This document shows, piece after piece, positions 23,772 to 34,175 of a stretch of 64,000 bases of DNA. The translations under genes were made by a program, and so were the position numbers. The stretch comes from Erodium maritimum. Taxonomy: Eukaryota; Streptophyta; Magnoliopsida; Geraniales; Geraniaceae. The stretch is taken from NCBI GenBank assembly GCA_963921825.1, contig OY997596.1:11909001-11973000 (forward strand). Direction: 5' to 3'. Every line of letters begins with the position of its first letter. Within the stretch, counting starts at the first letter, position 1. Under the pieces are notes generated by a model. It saw only the letters and a list, made by a program, of their open reading frames with translations. It was not told the DNA's origin and ran no database searches.

Positions 23772-24499
23772 GCGTTCCGGATGTCTAGGGAGGTCGAGAC
23801 TCGGGAGCTTTAGGACTTCTTTGGTTTTTTTTACTAGAGTATGTTGGTTTCTTGTATTTTAAACATTACTTATTTGATTTATTTTAAGTTTTGGAACTAT
23901 GTATAGTTGTTGATTTCAGAGAGCTTACCTTAATATTATAAAAGTTTTAGTATTTAATTATTGCTTTTCCACTATTAATTCCGGTCACGTCTCGAGTCCG
24001 GTAAATACCGGATTTGGGGCGTGACAAGATCCGATGATGCGGTAAAGCGAAACCTGAAGAGGAGAGTAAATATGTTGATAGTAACGTTGGATCTGGAGCG
24101 AGGAGGGAGTCAGACGGCCAAGGAAACGCAAAACAGAGCCAACCACGCCTTAGGCCAAAGCTCTACAACCAACCGGACACGGTGGATGAGTAGATCTAAA
24201 GCCGCCAGACTAGTTCTGAAAGTGGAAGGTAGATCTAAAGCGGTGGGTCGAAGAACCAAAGAAAAATAGGGGGAGAAAAACAAAGAAGATAAGAGAAAAG
24301 GAGCATGCGGTGGCAACAGTGGCCGAAGCTACCGAGACCACCGCCGGTGAAGGAAGAGGTGAGTACGAGAAGAAGAGGATTTAGTGAGAGGCGAGAGGTT
24401 TTTTTTTCTAGAGAGGGGGAATCTATTAATGATAAAGAGTGAGTTCTTTGAAGACAAAAAATATGCAAAGTTCGATGTATCTAAACAAACAACTTATGA

Positions 24500-25650
24500 G
24501 AGTAGTTCTAGTGGATCGTTGTAGGATCGACATAGGGCAGTCATTGCAAGAGTTGTCACTCCTTTTGCAGCGAGTCATCAACGTATGAGGCGTTGTAGGA
24601 CGAGGCTGCAGCGCGCCTCGCCGTAGAATCCTGCAACGATGCGCTACAGCTTGGCAGCGCCCACCTGTCTCTAACAGCTAGTCGTCGACTTAATGATGAC
24701 GTGACACGTGGCAGCGCATTTGGATGCCCAAAATTCCCCTATATACTGACCTATCTCCCTCCCAATTTCAAACATCTTCTCCACCACAAATCACCCCTTC
24801 TCTCAATCTTGTTCTTTTTCAGTGGAGATCCACGTCCAACAATAGCGCAATTGGTTCAAATGACTCCTCAAGAATTGGCCAGACTTGAGGAAAAAAATAG
24901 AAGAAAGAATTACCAAACGACTTACAGATCAAATTTCGGCAATAGTACATCAAAGAGCAGAAGATTGAGAGCTGGAGAGATCACAATCATCGGAAATGCC
25001 AAAACAGAGATGGAAAGATTGAAAGCGAGAGAAAGGACACGAGCAGTTGATGGATGACTACTTCGCTCCTAGTCTGGTGTACATTAAGGTTCAATTCTGG
25101 CGTCGCTATCGCATGTCTAAGGAAGTGTTCCAACGAATTATGGATGTATTAACTGAGAGGTATGCCTACTTTAGTCAACGGTCTGATGCTAGAGGGAAGC
25201 CCGAATTCTCTACACGCCAGAAATGCACGGAAACACTTCGAACTCAGCTATGTTATGGAGTTCTACAGACTCGTTTTCATATCATCATTTGTCCGAGCCG
25301 AATGTGTGATAGGAACTAACTCGTAGTGATCATGACTATTTGTATTATTCTACACAATATGATCTTTGAGGATCAACACCTTCCGCACCTTGTTGATCCG
25401 TTTGCGGATATTAGTACCTCGACCGTAATGACTCGTCAAGGACCACAAACAGCGATGAACATCACAAGTATCATAAACCATAGAAAAAGGATCCAAGATA
25501 GAGAAGTTCATCACCCTCTCCACAATGAGCTCATCGGTCACATTTAGGTTATGTTTGGAGATGCCGAGCACAATTAGAGTAGCATAATTTAAAGATTTTT
25601 ATTTCACGTCGCTAAATGAATATAATACGTATTTCTAAATATTTATTTAA
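24500..25650 (+). mobile_element. Internally deleted PIF/Harbinger transposon
   Basis: It contains the N-terminal and C-terminal parts of a plant Harbinger transposase. GTAGTTCTA near 24500 and, on the opposite strand, TTAGTTCTA near 25710 may be remnants of terminal repeats, but I could not fix the ends or a TWA target duplication. Confidence 0.5.
24857..25547 (+). pseudogene. PIF/Harbinger transposase, DDE core deleted
   Basis: Segment 1 (24857-25057) is basic and linker-like. Segment 2 (25047-25319) has the N-terminal helical region: 'MDDYFAPSLVYIKVQFWRRY' and 'SKEVFQRIMDVLTERYAYFS', then 'FSTRQKCTETLRTQLCYG', as in the plant DDE_4 family. Segment 3 (25326-25547) resumes near the C-terminus with 'IMTICIILHNMIFED'. 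The roughly 200 residues between, which carry the catalytic Asp-Asp-Glu, are missing, and the frames shift. The intact protein would cut and paste its element; this one cannot. Confidence 0.75.
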
Positions 25651-25744
25651 ATTCACAAAAATTGTCAAATCGTTAGCTACTAATACTAACTGGTGGTCAC
25701 TGTTGTAGAACTAATACAACAACTAACAGTTTGATAAAGAGAAA

Positions 25745-27203
25745 GAAAAAAAAATACTTTAACAAAACGCAGCTCTACACTCTCTAAACCCTAGGGATAC
25801 AACCGAGCTTTGCGATTCTCGTACGACGGCGATGACGACTTCGATCGCACAACTGTCAAGCAAGATGAAGGCTTCGACGTGGAACTGTTGAGGGAACCAT
25901 CGTCGGAGCCTTTGATGCACGAGGAGGAGGAAGAGAGCGGTGTGCTGCCGATGTGATCTCCGTCCTCAGAGCAAGGTTCTTCTCGTTCTGGCTTGCCGAG
26001 GGCGACGTCGGAGGACCAGATGAGGTTCTCTGCTCATAAGGAGGAGGGAGACCAGTCGGGAGGGATTCGTGGGCTGGGACGGCGCCGTTTGGAGCACTTA
26101 CCGGCGTACAGGAACGAAAATCTGCGTCGGACGCCGGCGGTGGATCCAAGACCACGTCGGGCTGGTGTGGAGAAGGCACGGGAGATTCCAACGCTGGTGG
26201 GTTCGCCGCCGCTGGGGTTTTGATGGGGGACTCTTATGAAGAGGCGACTGGAGGAGACGGTCGTGGAGGAGGAGCAGCTTCCCATCGCTCCGGCCACCGG
26301 TTTGAGTTCGCCATCTTCGTCTCTGGCAGGCTTGTCACCGCGGCAGGATCCCTTGAGCATGGTGACTCCGGTCGGCCAGAGGGAGGACGGACACTAGCGG
26401 CGTCGTGTCTTTCGGCCGGGCTCTAGGGTTCATGAGTCGGGCCGAGCTTCAAGTGATGGGGTTGGGCTGTAAATCGTGATGGATCGGGTCAAGGGAGTCG
26501 GCCCGGAGTTGGGTTGGGTCAGAGGGTCGGGCATGGACAAGGACAACAAGGCTGTAATGGATCGGATCAAGGAAGTCGGACCGGACTTGAGCCGGATCAA
26601 TAGGGTGGGCCATTTGGGTTCCACAATCGGGTCGGGACCGAGTCCCATATCGTGTTAAAGCTTGGTCCGTGGCTTGGGCCGGGTATTACACCATGGGCCG
26701 ACGGCTTGGGTCTAGCTGGTTGGCGAACTCGTTCAAATAGAGCATCTTATGTAGCGGTGGGGGGCAATAAGCACCCTCGCCTCGAGGAATGAGTGCATCG
26801 GGGTCCAGAGGGGGGTCAATCGGTTATATCGCCCCTCAGGACGTAAGGTGGCAGCGGTACCACCAAGAATCGGCTCAGTATTTCCCTACCAGCTCGGAGG
26901 TCAGCATTCCCGCGTTTTGGAGCCCTACCATTATCATTCAAGGGAGGATGACGCACGCTGACATCCCGGGGGAATACCCAGTCCACCACCACAACCCTCA
27001 ACATTAGGCCTGCTCGGCCCGTGCCAATCAGTTTGGAGTCGTTGTATCGGTGATCGTTAGACGCTACCGCAATACCATCCTCTAAACAACTACGATTCCT
27101 ATAAAGCGACTATATTTTATGTTCTATTGTTTATTTCAATTTCATTATTTTAGTATTTGTCGTTTGTAAACACTTTTAATTTATAATAATACCTTGTTTT
27201 ACT

Positions 27204-27262
<59 letters not shown>
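25745..27262 (+). mobile_element. LINE-like retroposon ending in (TA)n
   Basis: This is a plus-strand element with the same layout as 9388-10930: a GC-rich ORF1-like region broken in all frames (25850-26660), then a conserved 3' block from about 26755 ('gcaccctcgc', 'atcgcccctcaggacgtaagg', 'ccaccaag'). It ends in an AT-rich region and a (TA)n run instead of poly-A. TACTAACT-type sequences near 25686 and 27280 may be a decayed TSD, but this is weak. Confidence 0.55.
27208..27261. repeat. (TA)n microsatellite
   Basis: About 27 consecutive TA dinucleotides at the 3' end of the retroposon. Confidence 0.95.
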
Positions 27263-27263
<1 letters not shown>

Positions 27264-27269
27264 CAACTA

Positions 27270-28090
27270 CTAGTTGTTATTACTAACTAGTTATTTACTG
27301 CTTGAGATACTCTGAACCATTCAGATGGAATAGATGTGAATATGAACTTGACATGATAATACCAATCATAAAGTATAAAGATAAAGGACTTAACATTTAT
27401 CCATCATGGGCACGAAATAACAGTCTGATTTTAAGACAATGCTGTTCCAATCCATACCCTACGAGTTATTAGCTCACATGAACAGAGCAAAAAAGACTGA
27501 CCTCATCTTCCTTAGCACAGTTGACATCTCCTCTCTGTGAACACCTAGTCTTGGCCATCTTCAGAGCTCCATTGTCCTTGTCCACCTTCAAAATCTCTGT
27601 GCTCCTCTTCCCATATGGAGCAAAACCTGCTACCTCATCAGCTCCTCACAAAATGGACCCTCTTGCTTATTTTCTTCAAAACAAAACCATTACTACGTTT
27701 CTCATGAACATCAAATCCGTGGAAAACTCAATCACAAATTTTGGATTAAAATCCAAAATCAATCTAAACAATGTATTGAACTAACCCTGCAATCGTGTTA
27801 ATTGCAAACTCAATCACTAGGCAAATTTAAAATTCAACCCAAAATAGCTTAACCCTCTGCAGGAGGGTTTAGGAGCTAACTCAATTTTGGTGACGATATG
27901 ACATTTGTTCTATCCGACACAGGCCACTGTTTTAACACCGGCGGCGGAAAAATCGAGCTTTGAGTTCTGCCCCCCTCCGAGATCGGCGGAGTACATTAGC
28001 ATGGGTATTTATTTCTGTTCTTTGGAACAAGTAAAACGACACCGTATAACGAGTGAGAGGACCTACTGAAAATGCAGTGAGTTACAACGA
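27270..28090. other. No gene identified
   Basis: An open frame at 27521-27784 (87 codons) has no recognisable family and ordinary composition. I do not support it as a gene. The rest is plain intergenic DNA. Confidence 0.4.
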
Positions 28091-28202
28091 AATGCCGATC
28101 CGCCACCGTTTAAAGCGCCTGAACGGCCGCTGAACTCGTCTCTCCGACGTCGCCTCCGGTGGTTTCAGAATCCTCGTTGAGATCTATGGATCCTTTGCTC
28201 CT

Positions 28203-28458
28203 CTAGTCATGGTCTTTCTTTGGATCCTCCATGAACGCCCTCACGTCATCAGCAGGCCACTGGAAATCGAAATCCTCGATCCTTTTCTTCTTTGCAGTAT
28301 CAATTCGAGCAGAGATCGAGGAGAGAAGAACCGGATCCAAGTAATCATATAGCTTTCTCTTCTTCGCCGAGTCTTGCCTCCTCGTCTCTTCCTCCTTTCC
28401 AAACGCCGTCGAATTCACCGAAGCTTCGCTTCTAGCTCGTCCCACGACGCCGTCTCTG
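28203..28458 (-). CDS. Small conserved-looking exon, function unknown
   Basis: A minus-strand coding exon ending in TAG at 28203. It encodes a basic N-terminal part followed by 'KKRKLYDYLDPVLLSSISAR' and 'FDFQWPADDVRAFMEDPKK'. The composition looks like a real small plant protein, but I cannot name a family. There is no in-frame ATG near its beginning. A good splice acceptor (TTTCTCACAG) ends at about 28459, so a first exon should lie upstream, close to or overlapping the divergent exon at 28567. It could instead be the last exon of a larger gene or a truncated copy. Confidence 0.5.
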
Positions 28459-28566
28459 TGAGAAATTACAGAATCAACAACCTAGAAAATATTGATTATA
28501 AAAATGAATCCAGAGAGGGCGTACGAAGACGAGATGGTGGAGGTTGGTCGGAGGAGGCGTCGATGA

Positions 28567-28749
28567 ATGTCTGCAACGGTGGCGAGAGAGATTGAACCTT
28601 CTCTGCTCGATCTTCTGTCCATAGAGCTTCCAGTTCTCTCACGATCCCTCCAGAGCAGCAAAACTGAAGAAAATGTGGACTATAAGCACAAGTTTGTTAG
28701 CTTGCTACTGAAGCCGTTACTTTCGATTAGAGAAGAAAACAAGCGTGAG
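28567..28749 (+). CDS. First exon of an unknown gene, apparently truncated
   Basis: An ATG at 28567 opens 61 codons ('MSATVAREIEPSLLDLLSIE...') with a Leu-rich helical pattern and 'DYKHKFVSLLLKPLLSIREE'. It ends GAG at 28749 directly before a GTACAG donor. The frame looks like real coding sequence and is transcribed away from the exon at 28203-28458, so the two may share a promoter region. No following exon is recognisable before or after the LINE insertions starting at 28951, so the gene may have been broken by them or may have a very long intron. I cannot assign a function. Confidence 0.45.
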
Positions 28750-28950
28750 GTACAGTTAGAGAACAAATATTTGCACCTTAATATTTGGCAGCTCACATCA
28801 CACCTCCAACACAAAAGGAAAGTTACATTTTTCCGGATTGATATATTATTTTTTGGTATTTTTTGTTACGGGGAAACGATTTGATACCATATATACAAAA
28901 TAATATATGATAGAAAAATTATCTATCACCACGATAAAAATACTAAAAAT

Positions 28951-31370
28951 ATATATTTCATGTTTGAATTAATCTTGGCCAACAGGAAAACGCTCTCCAC
29001 ACACCTCCAAGTGAGGTCTCTCTGTACCCTACTTAGGGTCACCGTCGCCGTCAACCACCACCATCTCCGTTCGTCTTCTACCCCTCTCGTCATCACCACC
29101 AGTTGCACAACCCTGCTCTCTCCACAGCGTCATCGTCGCCAGCCACACAACCGTTTCTTCTCGGTCCTGCCTCCTCCTCCCCGAGTTCGCCGCCATAGCC
29201 GCCTGCATCTGCAGAACCACCGCCGCCCTTCCTCCATCAAACTCGGCCATTTCTGCCCGACCGATGCCGGATCTCCCCGTCCCCACGGGCCGGAAATGGT
29301 CCCCCCCGATCAAATCCGACCCCAAGCAGAGGTTGTCCACCGCCTCGAAGTCTCCGTCCAGCGAGACGACGGCCACGACGCCGTCCCTCCACCGCTGATC
29401 GATCCGGATCCTGTTCGCCAGGTGCACCATCGTCGGATGTCACCGCGGCCTTTGGATCTGAAAGACAGGTCGGGCGCGCCTCTGGCCGTAGGCATGTCTC
29501 CATCGCCATCGGTGCCGCTCCCAACCTACGCCGGACACGACTCAACGACGAGGGAGATCCACAGGGATATGATATCCCTTCCTCGGCCACCCCCTTCTCC
29601 GGTGGTGACTCGATACCTCCCGCCGTCGGAGCATATACGGGTCCCAAGGCTCGACTGCTCGGTCGCCGGAAGCTCGTCGGGGTCGTCATCTGAGCTCCAA
29701 CCAAACCGCATATCCCCGATCTCGGACTGGTAGGACGAGGACGACGAGGTAGTGGTGTCGGAAGAGGGAGTCCCACTGTTCACCACCGGGTTTTATCAGT
29801 TCTCTCTTGCAGCAAAGGTCGCAGGGGATCGGACCTACAACCAGAACATCGTATGTGCGATGATGCTGCGTAAATGGAAGGTGACAGGGATTAAAGTGGA
29901 GTTTATGTCCCCGGAGGTCACGGGATATCACTTCCCGTCCGCCAAGGCAATGGAAGACATCCGTCACAGGGGTCCCTGGAGCTTCAAGGGATTTCCCCTC
30001 CTCCTCGAGCCACTTAGGCAATTCGACCGGGCAGACGAGATTAATTTCAACCATGTGGAGCTTGGGGTCCGGGCGCTAAACATCTCGGGAAGAGCCAGGA
30101 ATCACTACATCCACGGCCTCATTACAGGCAGTATGGGCACTCAAGTCATGTCGGCCCCAATCCCGACGGCTCGACGGGAGGATATGTTTCTATGGTTAAG
30201 GGTTCGGATGGAGCTGAATCGACCTCTACGACGAAGAATCAGGATCCGGTTCCCAGGTACTGATACTTTTGCTGTGATTGATCTACAATATGAGAGAGTG
30301 GTAGATTTTTGTCGCAGGTGCGGAATGCTGACTCGACCCTACAGCCGAGAATTGGTCGGGAAGAGATTCGGTATGATCATTCTATCCTGGCCCCGAGGAA
30401 TCTGGATGTGGACTGGTTGCTGCGAAAGGTCTGGAATGTACCCCGGCCGGTGTCACAGCCGACTGTCACGTACCTAATGAGTGATCTATCACTGAACCCA
30501 CTGATTCGGTCCAAGGAAATCACTATAGGCGCATAATCATCTGACGCAGGCATTCCAAAGCCTGACTATCTGGCTAAGGTTAACCGAGAAGGGTTAACCA
30601 TTACATTGCAGGAGGATGGACATGGAGTCCCTACACCGCAACCGAAGTCCACGAAGCCTGACAATCTGGCTAACGTCCACCCTGCTACTGACACTATGGC
30701 CCGAGCTGACCCCGGAGATGCTGCAGTGATGAGGGACGAGAAGGAGAAAGATCCTCTGGGACAACAGGGAGACCCCAAGGAGGGCTTAGGGAAATGCGGC
30801 CCCAGACGAGGGAAAGGCAAGATGACCACCCTGAAGACTAGAAGTGGGTCTTTGTATGCACACCCGCCGGAGACAAAGAAGCAAATGGGAGAACCGACTT
30901 CCCAACAGTAGACCTGGTATCCGCCCTTCCAAGGGGAGGGGAGAGCAGAAGAAGCAGAGGCACAGCTGCCTCCGATGGAAGAATGATCCGTCCCAGCAGG
31001 GGTGGGTGGAGTCGGCCCTAGACTATACCTACAGACCCGGGACAACCACTGTTGGGAGGTCCCGGGCAGCCTGCATTATCAACAACTATCTTTTATTTAT
31101 TCTGTTATTGTTTATGTTTCTGTTGGGATACTTTATTTTTTGCGGATTTTGGAACTTGGTATTGTTTGCCTCGTTATGTTGAAACGATGGTAGGGAGTTG
31201 TCTTGAATTTGTGCCCACGATTTCAAGTGGGCTATTATTATGGGTCCATGAGCGCCGGGCTTGCTACGGTCGGCCCGGACATATATCTGGAACCCGAGGC
31301 GGTCACACCTCATCCTGTTTGACTACCTATTGGTATTAATGAAAGTCTCCGGTTACCCGTTTAAAAAAAG
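28951..31370 (+). mobile_element. ORF1-only LINE with 10-bp TSD
   Basis: TACTAAAAAT lies at 28941-28950 and 31371-31380. The second copy directly follows 'cccgtttaaaaaaag', an A-rich tail. The 2.42-kb body has a CACCTCCAAGTGAGG-type leader, an ORF1 with DUF4283 and zinc-knuckle features, and a 3' region, but no endonuclease or reverse transcriptase. It would have needed proteins from a complete LINE to move. Confidence 0.85.
28960..30477 (+). pseudogene. LINE ORF1 protein (DUF4283, zf-CCHC_4)
   Basis: One frame runs from 28960 to 30477 with a single TAG at 29731-29733, just before the acidic 'DEDDEVVVSEEG'. After it comes the DUF4283 region: 'LFTTGFYQFSLAAKV', 'YHFPSAKAMEDIRHRGPWSF', 'LLEPLRQFDRADE'. 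The PLRR-type segment follows ('MELNRPLRRRIRIRFPGTD'), then 'IDLQYERVVDFCRRCGML', the start of the CCHC knuckle, whose His and last Cys are lost. The C-terminal Pro/Lys-rich tail continues in other frames to about 30910. Such proteins bind LINE RNA. The single stop suggests a fairly young copy. Confidence 0.8.
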
Positions 31371-31413
31371 TACTAAAAATTGAAATCTAACAACAATAAA
31401 TCGAAACACAAAA

Positions 31414-32847
31414 AACAAACTAGGTGAAATACAAACAAGGCTCTCTTCTACCTCCAAGTGAGGCCCCTCTACCCTAGCTAGGGTTTACAGCCCCCGCCGC
31501 CGTCTAACGCTCCACCACCACGCCGTCGTCATCCCTTCCCTCGCAACCTTCTCTTCGTCGCTCTCTCTCTCTCGATTTGCAACTAGTCTCTCCTCCACCA
31601 ATGATGGTCCTCCCACTTTCACGCCGTCATCGTGATGGAACGCAACCTAGGGCGCCATGGTCGTCGGCGAGTCACTCCCGACCTCGCCCCTTCGTGCTCG
31701 GCCAGGCCATGCCGTCTGTGACCACCTACAGCCGGTTTGGGTGGCCCATGCAGGGAGAAGCCCAGGATCCGATGTGGTCGTACCCTCCGCTCTGAATCGG
31801 AGCACCTCAGATGGAGCCGAATCGGTTCCTCGATGCCAGCCACTGGAATTTCCGCCCCCGAATGGTTTGGCACCAGAGGGCCCCTTGTCAGCGCAGCCAT
31901 TACCGGGGTCTGGCTCCCATTCCCCCACCGGAGCGTCCCACATCAATGCCTCATCGGTGGGTTCCGGCGCCTTGCTTGTCATGGTCGTCGGCGCAACATA
32001 TGGGTTATGCAAGCCCTTGGGCACCTGCAAACCCTAGGGTGGTTACAAGCCCTAGGGTGTATGCAAATCCTAGGGTGCACGCAAACCCTAGGGGATATGC
32101 AAGCCCCGGAAATCGTGGTACTCCTGCTAGGGATTTGGGCCCGAGCCCAGTGATAGCCAAACGACATGGAGGGGAGTCAGCACGTCCCAGGCCATAGTCG
32201 TCGTCCGGCTCGAGGGGAAAGTCACATGTCCCTAGGCTGCTTGGGAGCCCAAAGCCCCGAGTGAATCGATATGCACTGAGTGACTGCCCCTTGGTCTGAC
32301 GGGGGATCCTGAGATTCACTATGGCTATTGGACCCAGACCCAAGAAGATCAAGACGGGTCATAAGCCAGCGGCCCCGGAGGTACCACATGAGTCTTTGAT
32401 GCCGCCAGACAGTACTGCACAGGAACGAGAACGGGAATTAAGCACAGGGGGCTATCACCCCCCGGGGATGAATGATTCCCCAGAGCGGGAGTGGGAAGGA
32501 CAAATTGGGGCCTATACCCACATACCCGGGACAACTATAGCCGGGAGGTCTCGGGGAATCCGCAGTCAAGGCTAAGTTACAATTTATTTTCATTGTTTTA
32601 GGTCGAATAAACATTTGGCTAGTTAGGTTTCGTTTTGGCATTTATTTTTCGTTCGGAACGTTGGATAGAGGAATTCTTGAGTTCGGATCTGCGAAACAAA
32701 GCAGACTATATGTATGGAACCATGTGCGTTCGACGGGCCACGACCGGTTGGGACAAAAAGCTGGTATTCGGGACTGTTGCGTCCCTCCTTGTAGGCACGA
32801 CATGATATCGTAATACAACTCCTTCTTTCCCGTTTCAAAAAAGAATT
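31414..32847 (+). mobile_element. Shorter derivative of the same LINE family
   Basis: GAAACACAAAA lies at 31403-31413 and 32848-32858, the second copy after 'cccgtttcaaaaaa', and similarity continues imperfectly (..AAACTAG). The leader ('ctacctccaagtgagg') and the C-terminal coding block ('ccgggacaac..gggaggtc') match the neighbour at 28951-31370, but the whole DUF4283 region is deleted. It sits about 40 bp downstream of that element in the same orientation. Confidence 0.75.
32005..32112 (+). repeat. 18-bp minisatellite with CCCTAGGG core
   Basis: About five units such as 'gcaaaccctagggtgtat' in the ORF1-like part of the LINE derivative. In one frame they encode a repeating six-residue motif (YANPRV, HANPRG, YASPG). 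The telomere-like AAACCCTA core looks coincidental. Confidence 0.75.
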
Positions 32848-32869
32848 GAAACACAAAATAAACTAGTTC

Positions 32870-34175
32870 AAGGTACTGAACTGCTTTACTGAAACGTTCA
32901 GAAGGAGGTGTTGTTGTAGCGTCGTACGACATCGATACAGGAAGTCTGGACTGGAAGCTAGGGTCGAGCGGACCCATTTCTGGAGAGGTATTGTGGCGGA
33001 CTAGATACTCCCCCATTATACCAACGTGTGTCGTTCTCCTTAAAATGATAAATATATGTCTCCATAATGCGGAATGTTGGCCTCCGAGAAGGTAAGAGAG
33101 TACCATACCAGATCTTGGTGGACTGTATGCCACCTTACGTCCAGTGGGGCGCTGATACTGGTCAACCCCTCACTAGACCACTTCACTCATTCGACGAAGC
33201 GAGGGTGCTTATAGCCCCCCGTCGCTACACTGATCGCTGCCCCCCCTCACCCCCGATTTCGACTCGAGCTAGCAGTCGGATCCTTCTCGAATGGGTTCGG
33301 TCACGGGTATCCCTCGGACCCAGATTGTTGCGGGTCAACCCGCCATCCCGGTCCAGCATAGTCTTGGCTCTCCCCACCCCATTCAGTCCCCGACCCCAAG
33401 TTTCTCGGGTCGAATGCCCCGCTTCCAATGGGCCCCGACCCATGAGAGAAAAATGGAGGCCCGCCTCCTCGGATCTTCGAACCGGAACCCTAGCTGGTTC
33501 ATTGCCCTCTCGTCGCCGCTAGGACGTTCCATCCCTTCTCTCTGCCGAAGGCATAACAACACCCCCACATGACTCTAACACTGGTATCAGTGGGCCTTCC
33601 AACAGACGCCCCCATACTCCACCAACAGATCAATAATGGTGTCCTCCGTCCCTACCTCCTCCGTTTTTGTATTCCCCAATGAAAAGTCTCGATTGTTCCG
33701 AGACCTCTGAAGTATGGCAGTGAGGACGGTCACGAGCCTACGATCTCGGCCAAGTTCATCGTCTCAAGGATTTGAACAGGTTTTCGGTGGCCCGATCTAG
33801 GACCCACCGTCGGAGTTTGCCTCACGATACCGCGCGGCACCTCCAACATACTCCCTTGAAATCTACGACCTCCTTTCCTTATGAAGATCCCCTTAGAGCC
33901 TTGCTCCACCACCTGATGGTAAGAAAATGAGATATGACCTCCCGCGCATCGACTCCTCACCAGAAACCGGTGAAAGGATGCATGGAGACCGACTTGCTTC
34001 ACGACTGCGAGGTTGGAGATGCCGGAGGTGAGACACCCGCCATCCTTGGTCCTGTCCCGTTGCCACTCGACAAATGGATGCTGCCAAACTTGCTACGCAA
34101 TGCCGCCTCCATTGGATCGCTTAAAACCCTAACCCTTTTTAGGAGAAGAAAAAGAATCAGCGGTTTTTGTATCTT
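32870..34175 (-). mobile_element. Minus-strand LINE-like retroposon
   Basis: Read on the minus strand, it starts near 34140 with AGGGTTTTAAGC and ATGGAGGCGGC (34109), passes an ORF1-like region, and ends with the same 3' block as the copies at 9388 and 25745 (here 33100-33230). TAGTTCAA at 32864-32871 and 34176-34183 may be an 8-bp TSD, which is weak support. It abuts the TSD of the preceding element, so the two insertions are almost back to back. Confidence 0.6.
33730..34110 (-). pseudogene. LINE ORF1 fragment
   Basis: Minus-strand frames include 'ISFSYHQVVEQGSKGIF' and 'GGRRFQGSMLEVPRGIVRQT', resembling the region around and after the zinc knuckle of a plant LINE ORF1. A related piece occurs at 59785-59982. 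It is frameshifted and incomplete. Confidence 0.4.

Larger units (their letters stand above)
21025..24026 (+). mobile_element. Gypsy (Tekay-type) solo LTR, 5-bp TSD
   Basis: The LTR runs from TGTAAAGACC to GGGCGTGACA, 3002 bp. AGATC lies on both sides (21020-21024 and 24027-24031), a perfect 5-bp TSD, so this is a complete solo LTR left by LTR-LTR recombination. It contains a CCGGGT/GGGTC-rich degenerate region (about 21840-22070), a GTAGGG donor-like site (22308), a 44-bp tandem array (23073-23272) and the TGAGC..GCTCA hairpin (23729-23742). It ends like four other LTRs here. Confidence 0.9.
20090..24435 (-). mobile_element. Minus-strand retroposon split by solo LTR
   Basis: AGAGTGAGTT occurs at 20080-20089, directly before a T11 run (the poly-A tail of a minus-strand element), and again at 24436-24445 at the other end. 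The minus-strand 5' end starts with a pyrimidine-rich leader (CCCCCTCTCTAG). The 3' end reads 'aatttgaagacgaagtatat' before the tail. Without the inserted LTR (21025-24026 plus one TSD copy) the retroposon is about 1.34 kb. It carries no reverse transcriptase and only short frames. Confidence 0.8.

Noticed and set aside
29029-29776. Long minus-strand ORFs opposite the LINE ORF1
   Set aside because: They are Arg/Gly/Pro-rich shadows of GC-rich coding DNA on the plus strand; no domain is visible and the plus frame matches DUF4283.
32005-32112. Interstitial telomere repeat
   Set aside because: The unit is 18 bp with a CCCTAGGG core, not TTTAGGG repeats, and it follows the coding frame of the retroposon.
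31647-32352. Several overlapping ORFs over 110 codons on both strands
   Set aside because: High GC and the 18-bp minisatellite keep all frames open; only the retroposon context is supported.
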